From Taibaiella lutea (GTDB lineage Bacteria; Bacteroidota; Bacteroidia; Chitinophagales; Chitinophagaceae): 64,000 nt of DNA. The stretch is taken from assembly GCF_008629695.1 (NCBI RefSeq), contig NZ_VWSH01000001.1, positions 1,019,990-1,083,989 on the forward strand, in the 5' to 3' direction. The notes under the pieces are model-generated. The model made no database searches. It was not told the origin of the DNA and worked only from the letters and a program-made list of their open reading frames with translations. Shown here piece by piece: positions 18,260 to 27,007 of this stretch (position 1 is its first letter; each line of letters begins with the position of its first letter). The position numbers and the translations under genes were made by a program.

Positions 18260-19204
18260 ATGTCTCACAAATCTCATTATTTAACCTTAACAGAGCTCCA
18301 CGCAAGACTGCCATTGTTTTTCCGGCCCTGGTGGTTAAATATGGTGAGTGATAACTGGGATATTGCAATTGCAAAAAGCGACAAAGATTTACGAGGTGTT
18401 TTTCCTTATTGTATGGAAAAAAAATTAGGCATACAAATCATCAGAAACCCTTCACTCACTCCCTACCTCAGCCCTGTTATCTTACATAACAATGAAATGG
18501 TTTATTCAGATGACCATTCAAATCATGATGAAACTCTGAAAGAACTTTGGGCTCAATTGCCGAAACATGGCAGTCTGGAAATAGAGACGACAACCGGCTT
18601 CAACAACAAATTTTTTTTTAAACACAGAGGTTACAGCATTCAGGAAAAACTTACTTATGAGCTTTCGTTGAAACCAGAACCGGAAATGCTGTTTAAAGGA
18701 TTTCACAATAATCACAGAAAACTCATCAGACTTGCGCAGGACAGCCATACTATTGAAGAAGGCTTAAAACATCTGGATTTGTTTCTTTCATTACATGAAA
18801 AAACTTATACACGAAAGGGCAAAAAGTATCATTATGACGCGGCATATCTAACCGGAATAATTACTACTTGCATTAAAGAAAATGCAGGGCAATTATTTAT
18901 TGCAAAAAATGAAAACAGCGAACCCACTGCTTTTTTGTTTACCGTTTGGGATAATAAAAAAATGTACTTACTCTTAAGTGCTGTCAATACGGAGACAGCG
19001 CATCACGGTGCAGGAAGGTTATTAATATGGCATGCTATTCAACTGGCAAAACAGAAAGGTTTATCCGTTTTCGATTTTGAAGGCAGCATGGATGAGCGTG
19101 TAGGGAATATCTATAAACGATTTGGCAGCGAAAGAAAAACTTACCTTTATATTTCCAAAGTTGATTCATGGATTTGGAAAATAAAGAAACAGCTATTAGG
19201 ATAA
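18260..19204 (+). CDS. GNAT/FemAB-like acyltransferase-fold protein
   Basis: From the ATG at 18260 the protein has 314 residues and begins MSHKSHYLTLTELHARLPLF; the frame is open to 18200, but the extra 20 residues are hydrophobic and not typical of the family. The C-terminal half has AAYLTGIITTCIKENAGQLF and a GLSVFDFEGSMDERVGNIYKRFGSE motif, as in BioF2-like GNAT domains of the FemAB superfamily. Such proteins transfer acyl or aminoacyl groups to cell-wall or lipid acceptors. The substrate is unknown. It is followed after 16 bases by the SUI1 gene, probably in one transcript. Confidence 0.7.
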   Translation: MSHKSHYLTLTELHARLPLFFRPWWLNMVSDNWDIAIAKSDKDLRGVFPYCMEKKLGIQIIRNPSLTPYLSPVILHNNEMVYSDDHSNHDETLKELWAQLPKHGSLEIETTTGFNNKFFFKHRGYSIQEKLTYELSLKPEPEMLFKGFHNNHRKLIRLAQDSHTIEEGLKHLDLFLSLHEKTYTRKGKKYHYDAAYLTGIITTCIKENAGQLFIAKNENSEPTAFLFTVWDNKKMYLLLSAVNTETAHHGAGRLLIWHAIQLAKQKGLSVFDFEGSMDERVGNIYKRFGSERKTYLYISKVDSWIWKIKKQLLG

Positions 19205-19220
19205 ATTATTTGAAATTGTC

Positions 19221-19559
19221 ATGAACAAAAAAACATTGAACTCATTCAGCGCATTAGTGTTTTCTACCAACCCCGATGCCGTAAAACAAGAAGAACCGGA
19301 GATTACCGAAACACCTTTGCCCAAAGAACAAAGGCTGAAAGTGCGCATTGAAAAAAAGCACAGAGGAGGAAAAACAGTTACTATTATAGATGGATTTGAA
19401 GGTAAGGACGAAGATTTTCAGGAACTGGCAAAAAAGCTGAAAACCAAATGTGGCACCGGCGGCAGCGCTAAGGACGGCGAAATTATTATACAAGGAGAGA
19501 ACAGGGAAAAAATCATTACATGGCTTAAGGAATGGGGCTATACGCATACAAAAGGGTAA
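19221..19559 (+). CDS. SUI1-domain translation initiation factor (YciH-like)
   Basis: The 112-residue protein ends in the SUI1/eIF1 fold: LKVRIEKKHRGGKTVTIIDG followed by KTKCGTGGSAKDGEIIIQG, with the conserved glycine-rich basic loop that binds the small ribosomal subunit. Bacterial YciH is thought to tune initiation fidelity. The N-terminal 35 residues are variable and acidic. The length and motif order match the bacterial family well. Confidence 0.9.
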   Translation: MNKKTLNSFSALVFSTNPDAVKQEEPEITETPLPKEQRLKVRIEKKHRGGKTVTIIDGFEGKDEDFQELAKKLKTKCGTGGSAKDGEIIIQGENREKIITWLKEWGYTHTKG

Positions 19560-19566
19560 TCACCAA

Positions 19567-21486
19567 TCACGGCCTCCTTACCGTCAGTTCTACCCTTCTG
19601 TTCAATAGCCTGTTTTCATCACTATCATTAGATACCATTGGATTGGCATCGGCCCAGCCCTGAATATGTATCTGACTTTCGGAAATGCCCATACTCATTA
19701 ATGCATCGCCCAGGCTTCTCGCTCTTGCAAACGAAACCTGTTCATTAATGTCCGGTGTTCCTGTATCGTCCGTAAAACCATTTACAAAAAATTCGGCACG
19801 CGGCTCTGAAACAAAACCCTGAACCATCAACCTTAACTGATTCTTTTGCGTATCGGTAAGCACGGTAGCGCTTTTCAGAAAATTAAACCTGCCAATCATT
19901 GTATCATATAAAGGCGGGCTGTAATCAAGCGGCAACAAAGAAAAATTAAGGGTATCAGGATGGACAATATTGGAGCTGTCATAAGTAATTTCCGTATCGT
20001 AAGTCAGGTAACCGGCACGAACCACTCTAATTTTATATTGCTTATGGAGTGGTATGGAAGCCATATAAGTAGCGTCGCCCCTATTGGTCTGGAAACGGAA
20101 TAAAACTTCATCTGTAACAGCATCGCGCCATTCCACCTGGGCATACGTCAGCCTGTCTTTGGTAAGGCTGTCATAAGAAATACCAAATACAAAAGTGTAG
20201 GGCTGCGGCTGTATATCTTCGGATAAAGGCACTTCATACAAATCCATAGCGCCATAACCGCCCGCTCTGTCGGAAGCCATATAAGCCTTTTTGCCGTCGG
20301 GACTGATACACATGCTTACATCATCGTAAGCTGTATTAAAGGGATAGCCCATGTTCTGAGGCGTCTGCCAGAAATTATTTTTCTTTTTGCTGAGGAAAAT
20401 GTCCGTGCCGCCCAATCCGGGATGGCCGTCAGATGTAAAATACAATGTACTGTTATCAGCAGCTATATAAGGAGCTGTTTCATCGTAAGGCGTATTAATG
20501 TCCGGGCCAAGATTTTCGGGCACTTGCCATAAACCATCCTGAAAAACACTCATCCAGATATCTTTCCCTCCAAAACCGCCTTGCCGGTCGCTTACAAAAT
20601 ACATCACCTTGTTGTCGCAGGATAAGGAAGGCATGCCTTCATAGCCGGGTGTATTGATAGTAGCGCCGAAGGGTACTGCTTCCGACCAGCCGTCATTATC
20701 CACATAAGAGAAAAAGATATCGCAACCACCGCCGTCCCATCCATTTTCGCTCCTGACACCATCGCGCATAAAAAACAAATAATGTCCGTCTGCCGAACGC
20801 ATTAAAGCTCCGTCCGGTTGCGGCGAATTAGGAGGACTTCCCATATTCCGCGGTTCAAACCATCCGCCGCAGGAATCTCTTTTCGCAGCATAAAAGTCTT
20901 CTTCTACGCCTTCAGACCTTCTTGTGAAAATGATAGTGCTGTCATCGGGAAATATGGAAGGAAAATATTCGTCGTATTTTGTGTTGATGCGCGGGCCTAA
21001 ATTTTCAGGGGTAGCTGTGGGCTTTGCATTTACAGCATATTTACCATATTGAATCGTCATCCTGATTTTGTCGTACTCCAATTTCAATTTGGGGTTCAGG
21101 GAATCCGGCTTATTCCAGGCCATTAACACGGCATCAGCTTTGGCATATTCGCCGGCGCGGCATAAGGTACGCGCCAATGGAATGGCAAAATTCCTGCTGC
21201 ACGCAGGACATGCCTGTGCAGCTTGCCGGAAGACATCTGCGGCTTCGGTATATTGCCTGTTATCGCAATATAACATACCAAGCGAAATATAAGCATCAGA
21301 AAATGCAGGATTCTCCGTCAGACTTTTCTTAAAATACCTGATTGCCTTTTCCGTTTGCTGTTGCCTCAAGTATTCCTGCGCTTTTTCATATGCTCCTGAA
21401 CCTTTGGTTTGTGCACAAAGGTTCAGGGACATCATGTAAAATGTTGTCAGATATAAATAAAAAAGAAGGCGTTGATTATTTACCAT
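19567..21486 (-). CDS. PorE-like TPR/PD40/OmpA outer-membrane protein
   Basis: The 639-residue protein has a signal segment ending at NLCAQ, TPR repeats (about 30-140), PD40/WD40-like beta-propeller repeats (about 160-430, with DEYFPSIFPDDSTIIFTRR and similar DEtaPYIAADNSTLYFTSD repeats), a short carboxypeptidase-regulatory-like domain (about 435-520) and a C-terminal OmpA domain (GFTDDTGTPDINEQVSFARA) that binds peptidoglycan. This domain order is that described for PorE of the T9SS, which anchors the machinery to peptidoglycan. Related OmpA-PD40 proteins exist that are not PorE, so the assignment is moderate. Confidence 0.75.
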   Translation of the reverse strand: MVNNQRLLFYLYLTTFYMMSLNLCAQTKGSGAYEKAQEYLRQQQTEKAIRYFKKSLTENPAFSDAYISLGMLYCDNRQYTEAADVFRQAAQACPACSRNFAIPLARTLCRAGEYAKADAVLMAWNKPDSLNPKLKLEYDKIRMTIQYGKYAVNAKPTATPENLGPRINTKYDEYFPSIFPDDSTIIFTRRSEGVEEDFYAAKRDSCGGWFEPRNMGSPPNSPQPDGALMRSADGHYLFFMRDGVRSENGWDGGGCDIFFSYVDNDGWSEAVPFGATINTPGYEGMPSLSCDNKVMYFVSDRQGGFGGKDIWMSVFQDGLWQVPENLGPDINTPYDETAPYIAADNSTLYFTSDGHPGLGGTDIFLSKKKNNFWQTPQNMGYPFNTAYDDVSMCISPDGKKAYMASDRAGGYGAMDLYEVPLSEDIQPQPYTFVFGISYDSLTKDRLTYAQVEWRDAVTDEVLFRFQTNRGDATYMASIPLHKQYKIRVVRAGYLTYDTEITYDSSNIVHPDTLNFSLLPLDYSPPLYDTMIGRFNFLKSATVLTDTQKNQLRLMVQGFVSEPRAEFFVNGFTDDTGTPDINEQVSFARARSLGDALMSMGISESQIHIQGWADANPMVSNDSDENRLLNRRVELTVRRP

Positions 21487-21702
21487 TTCAATGCAAGCAT
21501 TGCAAGAAACGGATTTTTTTAGAAATTTAAAAATTGCAATAATTTAATGCGTGATATTTTCCGCCGGGATTATATTGAATAAGGTCTGTATGTGACCAAA
21601 TATTTCAGCAACAGAATATTTCTATAGGATAACATTAATAATCCGGAATAGTATTCTCCGCATTTTTCAGTTATTTTCGCAAAACCAAATTAAGAACGTA
21701 TA

Positions 21703-22179
21703 ATGCAATTGAAATTCACTTTAACACTTATTACTGCGGTTATTTCATCTTTTTGTTACGGACAAAACAATGCTGCTACCTGTAACGACACCAAGCTTCA
21801 TGCCGAATTGGTAGAAGTTGACAATAGTTTTGAACTACAAGGTTTCAAACTGATTCAATACAAAACTTTAAGCATGCCTTCAGGCAATTATCTTCCGGTT
21901 TACGTAAGCCTGGAGCAAGGCAAAATGTACCAGTTTAATTTTGTTGCAAATCAAAATTACAGCCAATATACTTTCACGTTGCTGGATCAGGACAAGCAAA
22001 AGCTTATCGACGAAAAAATTAAGAGTAAAGACAACAATAATAAATTGACTAAAAGTTTCACCGCTCCTTACACAGGTAACTATGTTGTGATCCTGACGCA
22101 AAAAGTAAAGGGCCAGAAAGAAGCCTGCGGCGGTTTTTCAGTATTAAAAGCAGTAAACGACCATTTACCAGGTAAATAA
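21703..22179 (+). CDS. Small secreted protein of unknown function
   Basis: The 158-residue product has a signal peptide (about 20 residues, ending SSFCYG before QN). The mature chain is mostly polar, with two cysteines, one near each end (AATCNDTKLH and KEACGGFS), which could pair. Residues 40-140 are beta-rich (YQFNFVANQNYSQYTFTLLD), similar in pattern to pre-peptidase C-terminal-like folds, but I do not recognise a family. A -7-like TATTTTCG lies at 21672-21679. A clear terminator follows. Confidence 0.6.
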   Translation: MQLKFTLTLITAVISSFCYGQNNAATCNDTKLHAELVEVDNSFELQGFKLIQYKTLSMPSGNYLPVYVSLEQGKMYQFNFVANQNYSQYTFTLLDQDKQKLIDEKIKSKDNNNKLTKSFTAPYTGNYVVILTQKVKGQKEACGGFSVLKAVNDHLPGK

Positions 22180-22196
22180 TTTAAAACTACTGATTC

Positions 22197-22238
22197 AATT
22201 GCAGTATTTATTATGGAAGCATCGTAAATACTGCAATT
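22197..22238 (+). terminator. Terminator after the small secreted protein
   Basis: AATTGCAGTATTTA and TAAATACTGCAATT form a perfect 14-bp stem with a 14-base loop, followed by TCATTTTTA. Confidence 0.7.
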
Positions 22239-22334
22239 TCATTTTTATAAATGCCGGAACTATCCTGTTCTGAGCAAAGTTTTGGTTAATTTGCAGATGC
22301 ATCGTAACCATTATTCAATCAGGCGGGATTGAAT

Positions 22335-23777
22335 ATGATATTTATAAAAGCAAGCATCATCTCTTTGGGCAAAACGAATAAATCACTTATCGGGAATTCA
22401 ATCCGGTTTTTTTTAACCCGGTTTTTCAGCACTGCAGCAAGCCTGATAGTGATGATTTATTTTTCTCATTCCTTGCCTAAAAGTGAGTACGGCGTTTACC
22501 AGAATTTCTGGGTACAACTTACATTACTATCTTCCATCGGTGGTATGGGCCTGGGCTTGCTCATTTTCACTTATCCCCCGGAAGTACTTAAATCGCTCGT
22601 CCTACATCTGAAAAGAAAACATATCGTCGTTTATTTCTTTATACTGATTTTGGTCGGCCTGTGTTTTTCCATGTTACATTCTGCCGATGTAAAAACATGG
22701 TTAGAACTTGGTTTATACAGTTCCCTATTCTTTATTTTTTATACCTTCTCAATACTACTGGAGTCTTTTCTTATAGCCGTTCATCGTCACAAATTGCTGA
22801 TTATTTCAGGTATTGCTTACAGCATTCTTTTTGTATTAATCGGGATTTACACATTCAAACAGGGTTTTCAGTTAAGCACATTTGTAAAATTGTTGTTGCC
22901 TCTTTCCGTTCTTAAAGTTGCTGTCTATTTAAAATCATTTACGGGCTTTCTTACATCTGACGAAGCAAAACAATCCACCGGTATAGAACTTAAGAGCGTG
23001 ATATCCTTATGGCTGCATTTAGGCATTTACGATTTGCTGAATGTTTCTATTTTATGGGTAGATAAATTTATTATTTCGTTAGTGGCAAGCACTACTACGG
23101 CTGCAATTTATTCAAATGGGTCATTCAACATTCCTTTTATTCCTATTGCTTTAAGTGCGGTGGGAAATGCCACCTTAATGCAGCTCCATCATGCAAAAAA
23201 TAATGTTGAGAAAGCAAGATTAATGCAGCAGGTCGGTAAAGTTTTGTCTTGTATTGCTTATCCGTTGTTTTTCTTTTTATTAGTGAACCGTACAGAATTC
23301 ATAACTTTTGTCTTTTCATCGCAATACGCCGTTTCGGTTCCTATTTTTCTATGTTCCATATTTATTCTTCCGGTAAGAGCTTACAGCAATACAATCATTC
23401 TTCAGAATCTGCATAAAGGAAAAATCATCAACATTGGTGTGGCGATTGATTTCACGGTTGCCATGCTATTGCTTTATCCTTTGTACAAGTGGCAGGGATT
23501 GGCAGGTATCGCACTCAGCTTTGTAATAAGCACTTACGTTCAGGTTTTTTATTATTTATTCTACTCTGCAAAATTCCTGAGAGTGCCGGTATTAAGTCTT
23601 TTACCATTAAAAAACTGGACGCTTAAAGCCGTTATATTCCTGTCTGTTTCATTAGGTTTATATGCAGTATTACCGCACAGTTCAACAATGATGCTTGTAT
23701 CAGGGATCATTCAAATGCTTATTGCATTATTTGTATTGAGGTATGAAAACAAGAACAACCATGCCTTACAGAAATAG
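22335..23777 (+). CDS. Polysaccharide flippase-like multi-pass membrane protein
   Basis: From the ATG at 22335 (a TTG lies two codons upstream) the protein is 480 residues with about 12-14 hydrophobic helices. FSHSLPKSEYGVYQNFW near residue 50 is typical of the N-terminal region of the polysaccharide biosynthesis/MATE-like Wzx superfamily, and the later WVDKFIISLVASTTTAAIYS matches the family. Such proteins flip lipid-linked sugar units across the inner membrane. No glycan gene cluster surrounds it, so the cargo is unknown. Confidence 0.85.
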   Translation: MIFIKASIISLGKTNKSLIGNSIRFFLTRFFSTAASLIVMIYFSHSLPKSEYGVYQNFWVQLTLLSSIGGMGLGLLIFTYPPEVLKSLVLHLKRKHIVVYFFILILVGLCFSMLHSADVKTWLELGLYSSLFFIFYTFSILLESFLIAVHRHKLLIISGIAYSILFVLIGIYTFKQGFQLSTFVKLLLPLSVLKVAVYLKSFTGFLTSDEAKQSTGIELKSVISLWLHLGIYDLLNVSILWVDKFIISLVASTTTAAIYSNGSFNIPFIPIALSAVGNATLMQLHHAKNNVEKARLMQQVGKVLSCIAYPLFFFLLVNRTEFITFVFSSQYAVSVPIFLCSIFILPVRAYSNTIILQNLHKGKIINIGVAIDFTVAMLLLYPLYKWQGLAGIALSFVISTYVQVFYYLFYSAKFLRVPVLSLLPLKNWTLKAVIFLSVSLGLYAVLPHSSTMMLVSGIIQMLIALFVLRYENKNNHALQK

Positions 23778-23815
23778 CCGTATATTAAATAATTGTTTTA
23801 CGCTATCCACAATCT

Positions 23816-23823
23816 TAACTTTG
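23816..23823 (+). promoter_or_regulatory. -7 element of hflX
   Basis: TAACTTTG matches TAnnTTTG exactly, and a TTG lies about 20 bases upstream as a -33 element. It is 20 bases before the ATG at 23844, which supports that start over the upstream ATG at 23793. Confidence 0.6.
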
Positions 23824-23843
23824 CAGCTTTCCAACAACACAAA

Positions 23844-25031
23844 ATGATTGATAATAAAAATATAATAGGTAACGAAGAGCGTGCTGTATTGGTGGGTTTG
23901 GTGCAGAAAGATGTGAAAGAAGCGCAAGTGATGGAATATCTGGATGAATTGGCATTTCTGGCTGAAACAGCCGGTGCTATTGCGGTTAAAAGCTTTTTTC
24001 AGAAATTACCACATCCTGACAGCAGCACTTTTGTGGGCAAGGGTAAGCTGGAAGAAATAAAGCAATATGTAAAGCGGCATAATATTACACTTGTAATTTT
24101 TGATGATGAATTAAGAGGCTCTCAAATCAGCAATATTCAGAAGGAACTTGGCATCAAAACCATTGACCGTTCCGATTTAATCCTTGACATTTTTGCCCGC
24201 AGGGCCAAGACGGCACAGGCTAAAATACAGGTGGAGCTTGCGCAATACCAATATATCTTGCCAAGACTGAGAGGCATGTGGAGTCACCTGGAAAGACAAG
24301 GTGGCGGTATCGGCTCGCGAGGTCCGGGTGAAACGGAAATTGAAACAGACAGGCGTATTGTGAAGGATAAGATTTCTTTGCTGCGTAAACGCTTGTCAGA
24401 GATTGACAAACAATCTGCCACACAAAGAAAAGAGCGTGGCACATTTATCCGTGTGGCATTAGTAGGTTATACCAATGTCGGCAAAAGTACGTTGATGCAG
24501 GTTTTGAGCAAATCGGATGTATTTGCGGAGAACAAATTATTTGCAACGCTTGAAACTACAACACGTAAAGTTGTTTTTGAAAAGACTCCTTTTCTTTTAA
24601 GCGATACGGTCGGGTTTATCAGAAAACTACCGCACCATCTGGTAGAAAGCTTCAAGTCCACTTTGGATGAAGTAAGAGAAGCGGATATCCTGTTACACGT
24701 CATAGATGTATCGCATCCGCAGTATGAAGACCAGATTGGTGTTGTAAACAGCACGCTTCAGGATATCGGCGCATTTGACAAACCTATTCTCTTAATTTTT
24801 AACAAGATGGATCAATATGTGGAACGCACTTTTGACGAATGGCTGGAGGAAAGTGTGAAAGAAGATTTGCTGAAACAACTGCATCGCCGCTGGGATAATG
24901 AAACACATGGAAACGCCATTTTCGTTTCGGCAACCGAACGTTCCAATATTGAATTATTGCGTGAAGTTGTGCTGGAAAGAGTAAAACGTTTGTACGAAGA
25001 ACGATACCCTTATCTGAATACTTTCTTTTAA
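23844..25031 (+). CDS. hflX: Ribosome-associated GTPase HflX
   Basis: The start at 23844 gives 395 residues. Residues about 60-190 form the HflX N-terminal domain with FVGKGKLEEIK and the glycine-rich RQGGGIGSRGPGETEIETDR. The GTPase domain has G1 GYTNVGKST, G3 DTVGF followed by IRKLPHHLVESFKSTL, and G4 NKMD. HflX binds the 50S subunit and splits stalled ribosomes, notably on heat shock. Length and motifs are canonical. It stands alone with its own promoter and terminator. Confidence 0.96.
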   Translation: MIDNKNIIGNEERAVLVGLVQKDVKEAQVMEYLDELAFLAETAGAIAVKSFFQKLPHPDSSTFVGKGKLEEIKQYVKRHNITLVIFDDELRGSQISNIQKELGIKTIDRSDLILDIFARRAKTAQAKIQVELAQYQYILPRLRGMWSHLERQGGGIGSRGPGETEIETDRRIVKDKISLLRKRLSEIDKQSATQRKERGTFIRVALVGYTNVGKSTLMQVLSKSDVFAENKLFATLETTTRKVVFEKTPFLLSDTVGFIRKLPHHLVESFKSTLDEVREADILLHVIDVSHPQYEDQIGVVNSTLQDIGAFDKPILLIFNKMDQYVERTFDEWLEESVKEDLLKQLHRRWDNETHGNAIFVSATERSNIELLREVVLERVKRLYEERYPYLNTFF

Positions 25032-25033
25032 AT

Positions 25034-25061
25034 AAAAAGCCCGCAAATTGCGGGCTTTTTT
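25034..25061 (+). terminator. Terminator after hflX
   Basis: AAAAAGCCCGC and GCGGGCTTTTT form an 11-bp stem around AAATT, followed by T. Confidence 0.85.
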
Positions 25062-25215
25062 GTTGCGATTAACATTTAATATCCGTTCAATATATTCTTT
25101 GATATCAGGCGCTGCGCCTGTAAATTAGTCCTTCAATTCATGAAGTCATAATATAAAAATATATCTATTATTCTTAATAATACTTATTCTTAAAATGACA
25201 AAATCTTTCTTGAAT

Positions 25216-25300
25216 ACGTTATCAAGAAAGATGACCACTCTTTCAAAACACCCGCGGTACAAGATGTAAGCTCAGCCTATCTTCGTCAGAGTTGCAAATG
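25216..25300 (+). promoter_or_regulatory. Two-box regulated promoter P1 of the small secreted operon
   Basis: ACGTTATCAA (25216-25225) and a weaker ACTCTTTCAA (25237-25246) are 21 bases apart. A -7-like TATCTTCG lies at 25278-25285, 41 bases after the second box start. The following TCAGAGTTGCAAATG (25286-25300) recurs almost unchanged downstream of promoter P2, so the leader start is conserved too. The rest of the gap 25032-25361 holds the hflX terminator and otherwise nothing I can support. The pattern resembles activator sites of LytTR-type regulators. Confidence 0.55.
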
Positions 25301-25361
25301 TAGTGCACGGCATTGGCAGCTGTATTCCAATCTTCTAACCATTTTTTAAAATTCTGACAAA

Positions 25362-25790
25362 ATGAAACAAGTTAAATTAATGCTGTTAATGGCATTCTTC
25401 TCATTAGGATTCGCTTCTCTTTCTTTCGGACAAGTTGCGCCTATATCAAATAATACAGTAACAAGAAATGCATGTCTTCCCGGCTATTCAGGCTGCTTCA
25501 ACGGAGCTGTTTCCCTTCGATTGGATAATGGCGGTAGCCCTTCTATAGGAGGCTCGTACACTTTCAGCGGAATAACAGAATCTCACAATTATCCTATTTA
25601 CGGTTCTAAAATAAAAATAACCATAGGTAGTTTAACCAGTATTGGTACTTATAGCTTACCGACTGTTATTGGAGATCAGGTAATCATCACAAGCGGCCTG
25701 GATGATGGCGTACATCATGCTTATACTGTCGGTGTTCTCAAAACAGCGGACAAACAATACCTGCTTACGATTGGCGATTTTGCTTATTAA
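25362..25790 (+). CDS. Small secreted protein, paralog 1 of a four-gene family
   Basis: The 142-residue product has a signal peptide (MKQVKLMLLMAFFSLGFASL, then SFGQ). The mature chain opens with the family motif VTRNACLPGYSGCFNGAVSL, two cysteines six residues apart, then a serine/threonine/glycine-rich beta-like region and a conserved segment GDQVIITSGLDDGVHHAYTV. I do not recognise a database family. Proteins 1 and 2 are near identical over most of the mature chain, pointing to recent duplication or gene conversion. It is first in a three-gene transcript led by promoter P1. Secreted or outer-surface location is inferred from the signal peptide only; no lipobox or T9SS sorting domain is present. 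Confidence 0.75.
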   Translation: MKQVKLMLLMAFFSLGFASLSFGQVAPISNNTVTRNACLPGYSGCFNGAVSLRLDNGGSPSIGGSYTFSGITESHNYPIYGSKIKITIGSLTSIGTYSLPTVIGDQVIITSGLDDGVHHAYTVGVLKTADKQYLLTIGDFAY

Positions 25791-25805
25791 TGATCTTAAA
25801 TATCC

Positions 25806-25833
25806 CCTTAGCCGTAGTATTCTGTGGCTAAGG
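25806..25833 (+). other. Intercistronic RNA hairpin 1, between paralogs 1 and 2
   Basis: CCTTAGCCGTAG and CTGTGGCTAAGG can pair over 12 positions (two G-U) with a TATT loop. The flanking sequence, ending in GGATTATTAATCTCTTTT, is also shared with hairpin 2. There is no T-run right after the stem, so it is not a standard terminator; mRNA stability or partial termination between genes is more likely. Confidence 0.65.
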
Positions 25834-25869
25834 ATTATTAATCTCTTTTAAAATTTTAAATTCTAACAA

Positions 25870-26316
25870 ATGAAACAGTTAAAATTAATGCTGCTAATGG
25901 CATTCTTCTCATTAGGATTCGCTTCTGTTTCTTTCGGACAAGATCCAATTGGTGGTGGCGGTACCCCTGCATCAAAGTACACAGTAACGAGGAACGCATG
26001 TTTGCCTGGTTATTCAGGTTGTTACAGCGGAGCTGTTACCCTTAGACTGGATAATGGCGGTAGCCCATCTTTAGGAGGCTCTTATACTTTTAGCGGAATA
26101 ACAGAATCTCATGATTATCCTACTTATGGTTCTAAAATAAAAGTAACCATAGGTAGTTTAACCAGTATCGGTACTTATAGCTTACCGACTGTTATTGGCG
26201 ATCAGGTAATTATTACAAGCGGCCTTGATGATGGCGCACACCATGCTTATACTGTGGGCATCACCAAGACAGCTGACAAACAATTCACACTTTCTATAGG
26301 TGATTTTGCATATTGA
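25870..26316 (+). CDS. Small secreted protein, paralog 2
   Basis: The 148-residue product has the family signal peptide (MKQLKLMLLMAFFSLGFASV) and motif VTRNACLPGYSGCYSGAVTL. It carries an extra glycine-rich DPIGGGGTPAS linker after the signal peptide that the others lack. From there it is nearly identical to paralog 1, including TSIGTYSLPTVIGDQVIIT. It begins 79 bases after paralog 1, with the conserved hairpin in between. No known domain is recognised. Confidence 0.75.
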   Translation: MKQLKLMLLMAFFSLGFASVSFGQDPIGGGGTPASKYTVTRNACLPGYSGCYSGAVTLRLDNGGSPSLGGSYTFSGITESHDYPTYGSKIKVTIGSLTSIGTYSLPTVIGDQVIITSGLDDGAHHAYTVGITKTADKQFTLSIGDFAY

Positions 26317-26332
26317 TGACCTTTAAATATCC

Positions 26333-26360
26333 CCTTAGCTGCAGAATACTGCAGCTAAGG
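26333..26360 (+). other. Intercistronic RNA hairpin 2, between paralogs 2 and 3
   Basis: CCTTAGCTGCAG and CTGCAGCTAAGG pair perfectly over 12 positions with an AATA loop. Compared with hairpin 1, three stem pairs differ on both or one side yet remain paired (C-G to T-A, G-U to G-C, U-G to C-G), a compensatory pattern that supports selection on RNA structure. Confidence 0.7.
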
Positions 26361-26399
26361 ATTATTAATCTCTTTTTAAATTTTCAAACTCTAAGAAAA

Positions 26400-26828
26400 A
26401 TGAAACAATTAAAATTAATGCTTCTAATGGCATTCTTCTCATTAGGATTCGCTTCCGTTTCTTTCGGACAAGTAGGTGTGGTGCAAAATACCATAACGAG
26501 AAATGTCTGCGCTCCGGGGTATAGTGGCTGTTACAATGGCCAGGTCACGCTAAAATTAAGTACTACCGGCCCTTTTATAATATCTACTACAAATATTTTT
26601 CCTGCAAATCAAACAATATCCAAAGATTACCCATCCAGTTATAAAGGCATAACTGTGACTGTTGCGGGTTTAACAAGTACCGGAAGTTATGTGTTACCCG
26701 CCGCTATAGGCGACCAGGTAATCATTACAAGCGGCCTGGATGATGGTGTACATCATGCATATACCGTAGGTATCACTAAAACAGGGACTTATCAATACAT
26801 TCTTGCTATTGGCGATTATGCGTATTAA
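26400..26828 (+). CDS. Small secreted protein, paralog 3
   Basis: I place the start at 26400, at the conserved signal peptide MKQLKLMLLM; the frame is open further upstream but that part runs through the hairpin. The 142-residue product has ITRNVCAPGYSGCYNGQVTL, then a more divergent middle (FIISTTNIFPANQTISKDYP), and returns to the family in GDQVIITSGLDDGVHHAYTV. The conserved ends with a diverged middle suggest a variable binding face between fixed framework segments. It is the last gene of the three-gene transcript, which ends at the terminator at 26847. Confidence 0.75.
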   Translation: MKQLKLMLLMAFFSLGFASVSFGQVGVVQNTITRNVCAPGYSGCYNGQVTLKLSTTGPFIISTTNIFPANQTISKDYPSSYKGITVTVAGLTSTGSYVLPAAIGDQVIITSGLDDGVHHAYTVGITKTGTYQYILAIGDYAY

Positions 26829-26846
26829 TGGTTTATAAAAATAAAG

Positions 26847-26888
26847 ATCTGGTATAAAGACTATCAAAACCTTTATACCGGATTTTTT
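26847..26888 (+). terminator. Terminator of the three-gene small secreted operon
   Basis: ATCTGGTATAAAG pairs with CTTTATACCGGAT over 13 positions (one G-U), followed by a run of T. It separates paralogs 1-3 from paralog 4. Confidence 0.75.
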
Positions 26889-27007
26889 ATCAAAATATTC
26901 AGCTTGACATAGAAGTCATTTTTTGATTTACCATAAAAGCATTTTATGAATTAATCGCTAATAAAAGCATAACATATTTACATAAAACAAACAAACCTAT
27001 TTTGATT

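Noticed and set aside
26313-26399. Upstream part of the open frame leading into paralog 3
   Set aside because: It runs through the conserved intercistronic hairpin and lacks coding character; the signal peptide begins at 26400.
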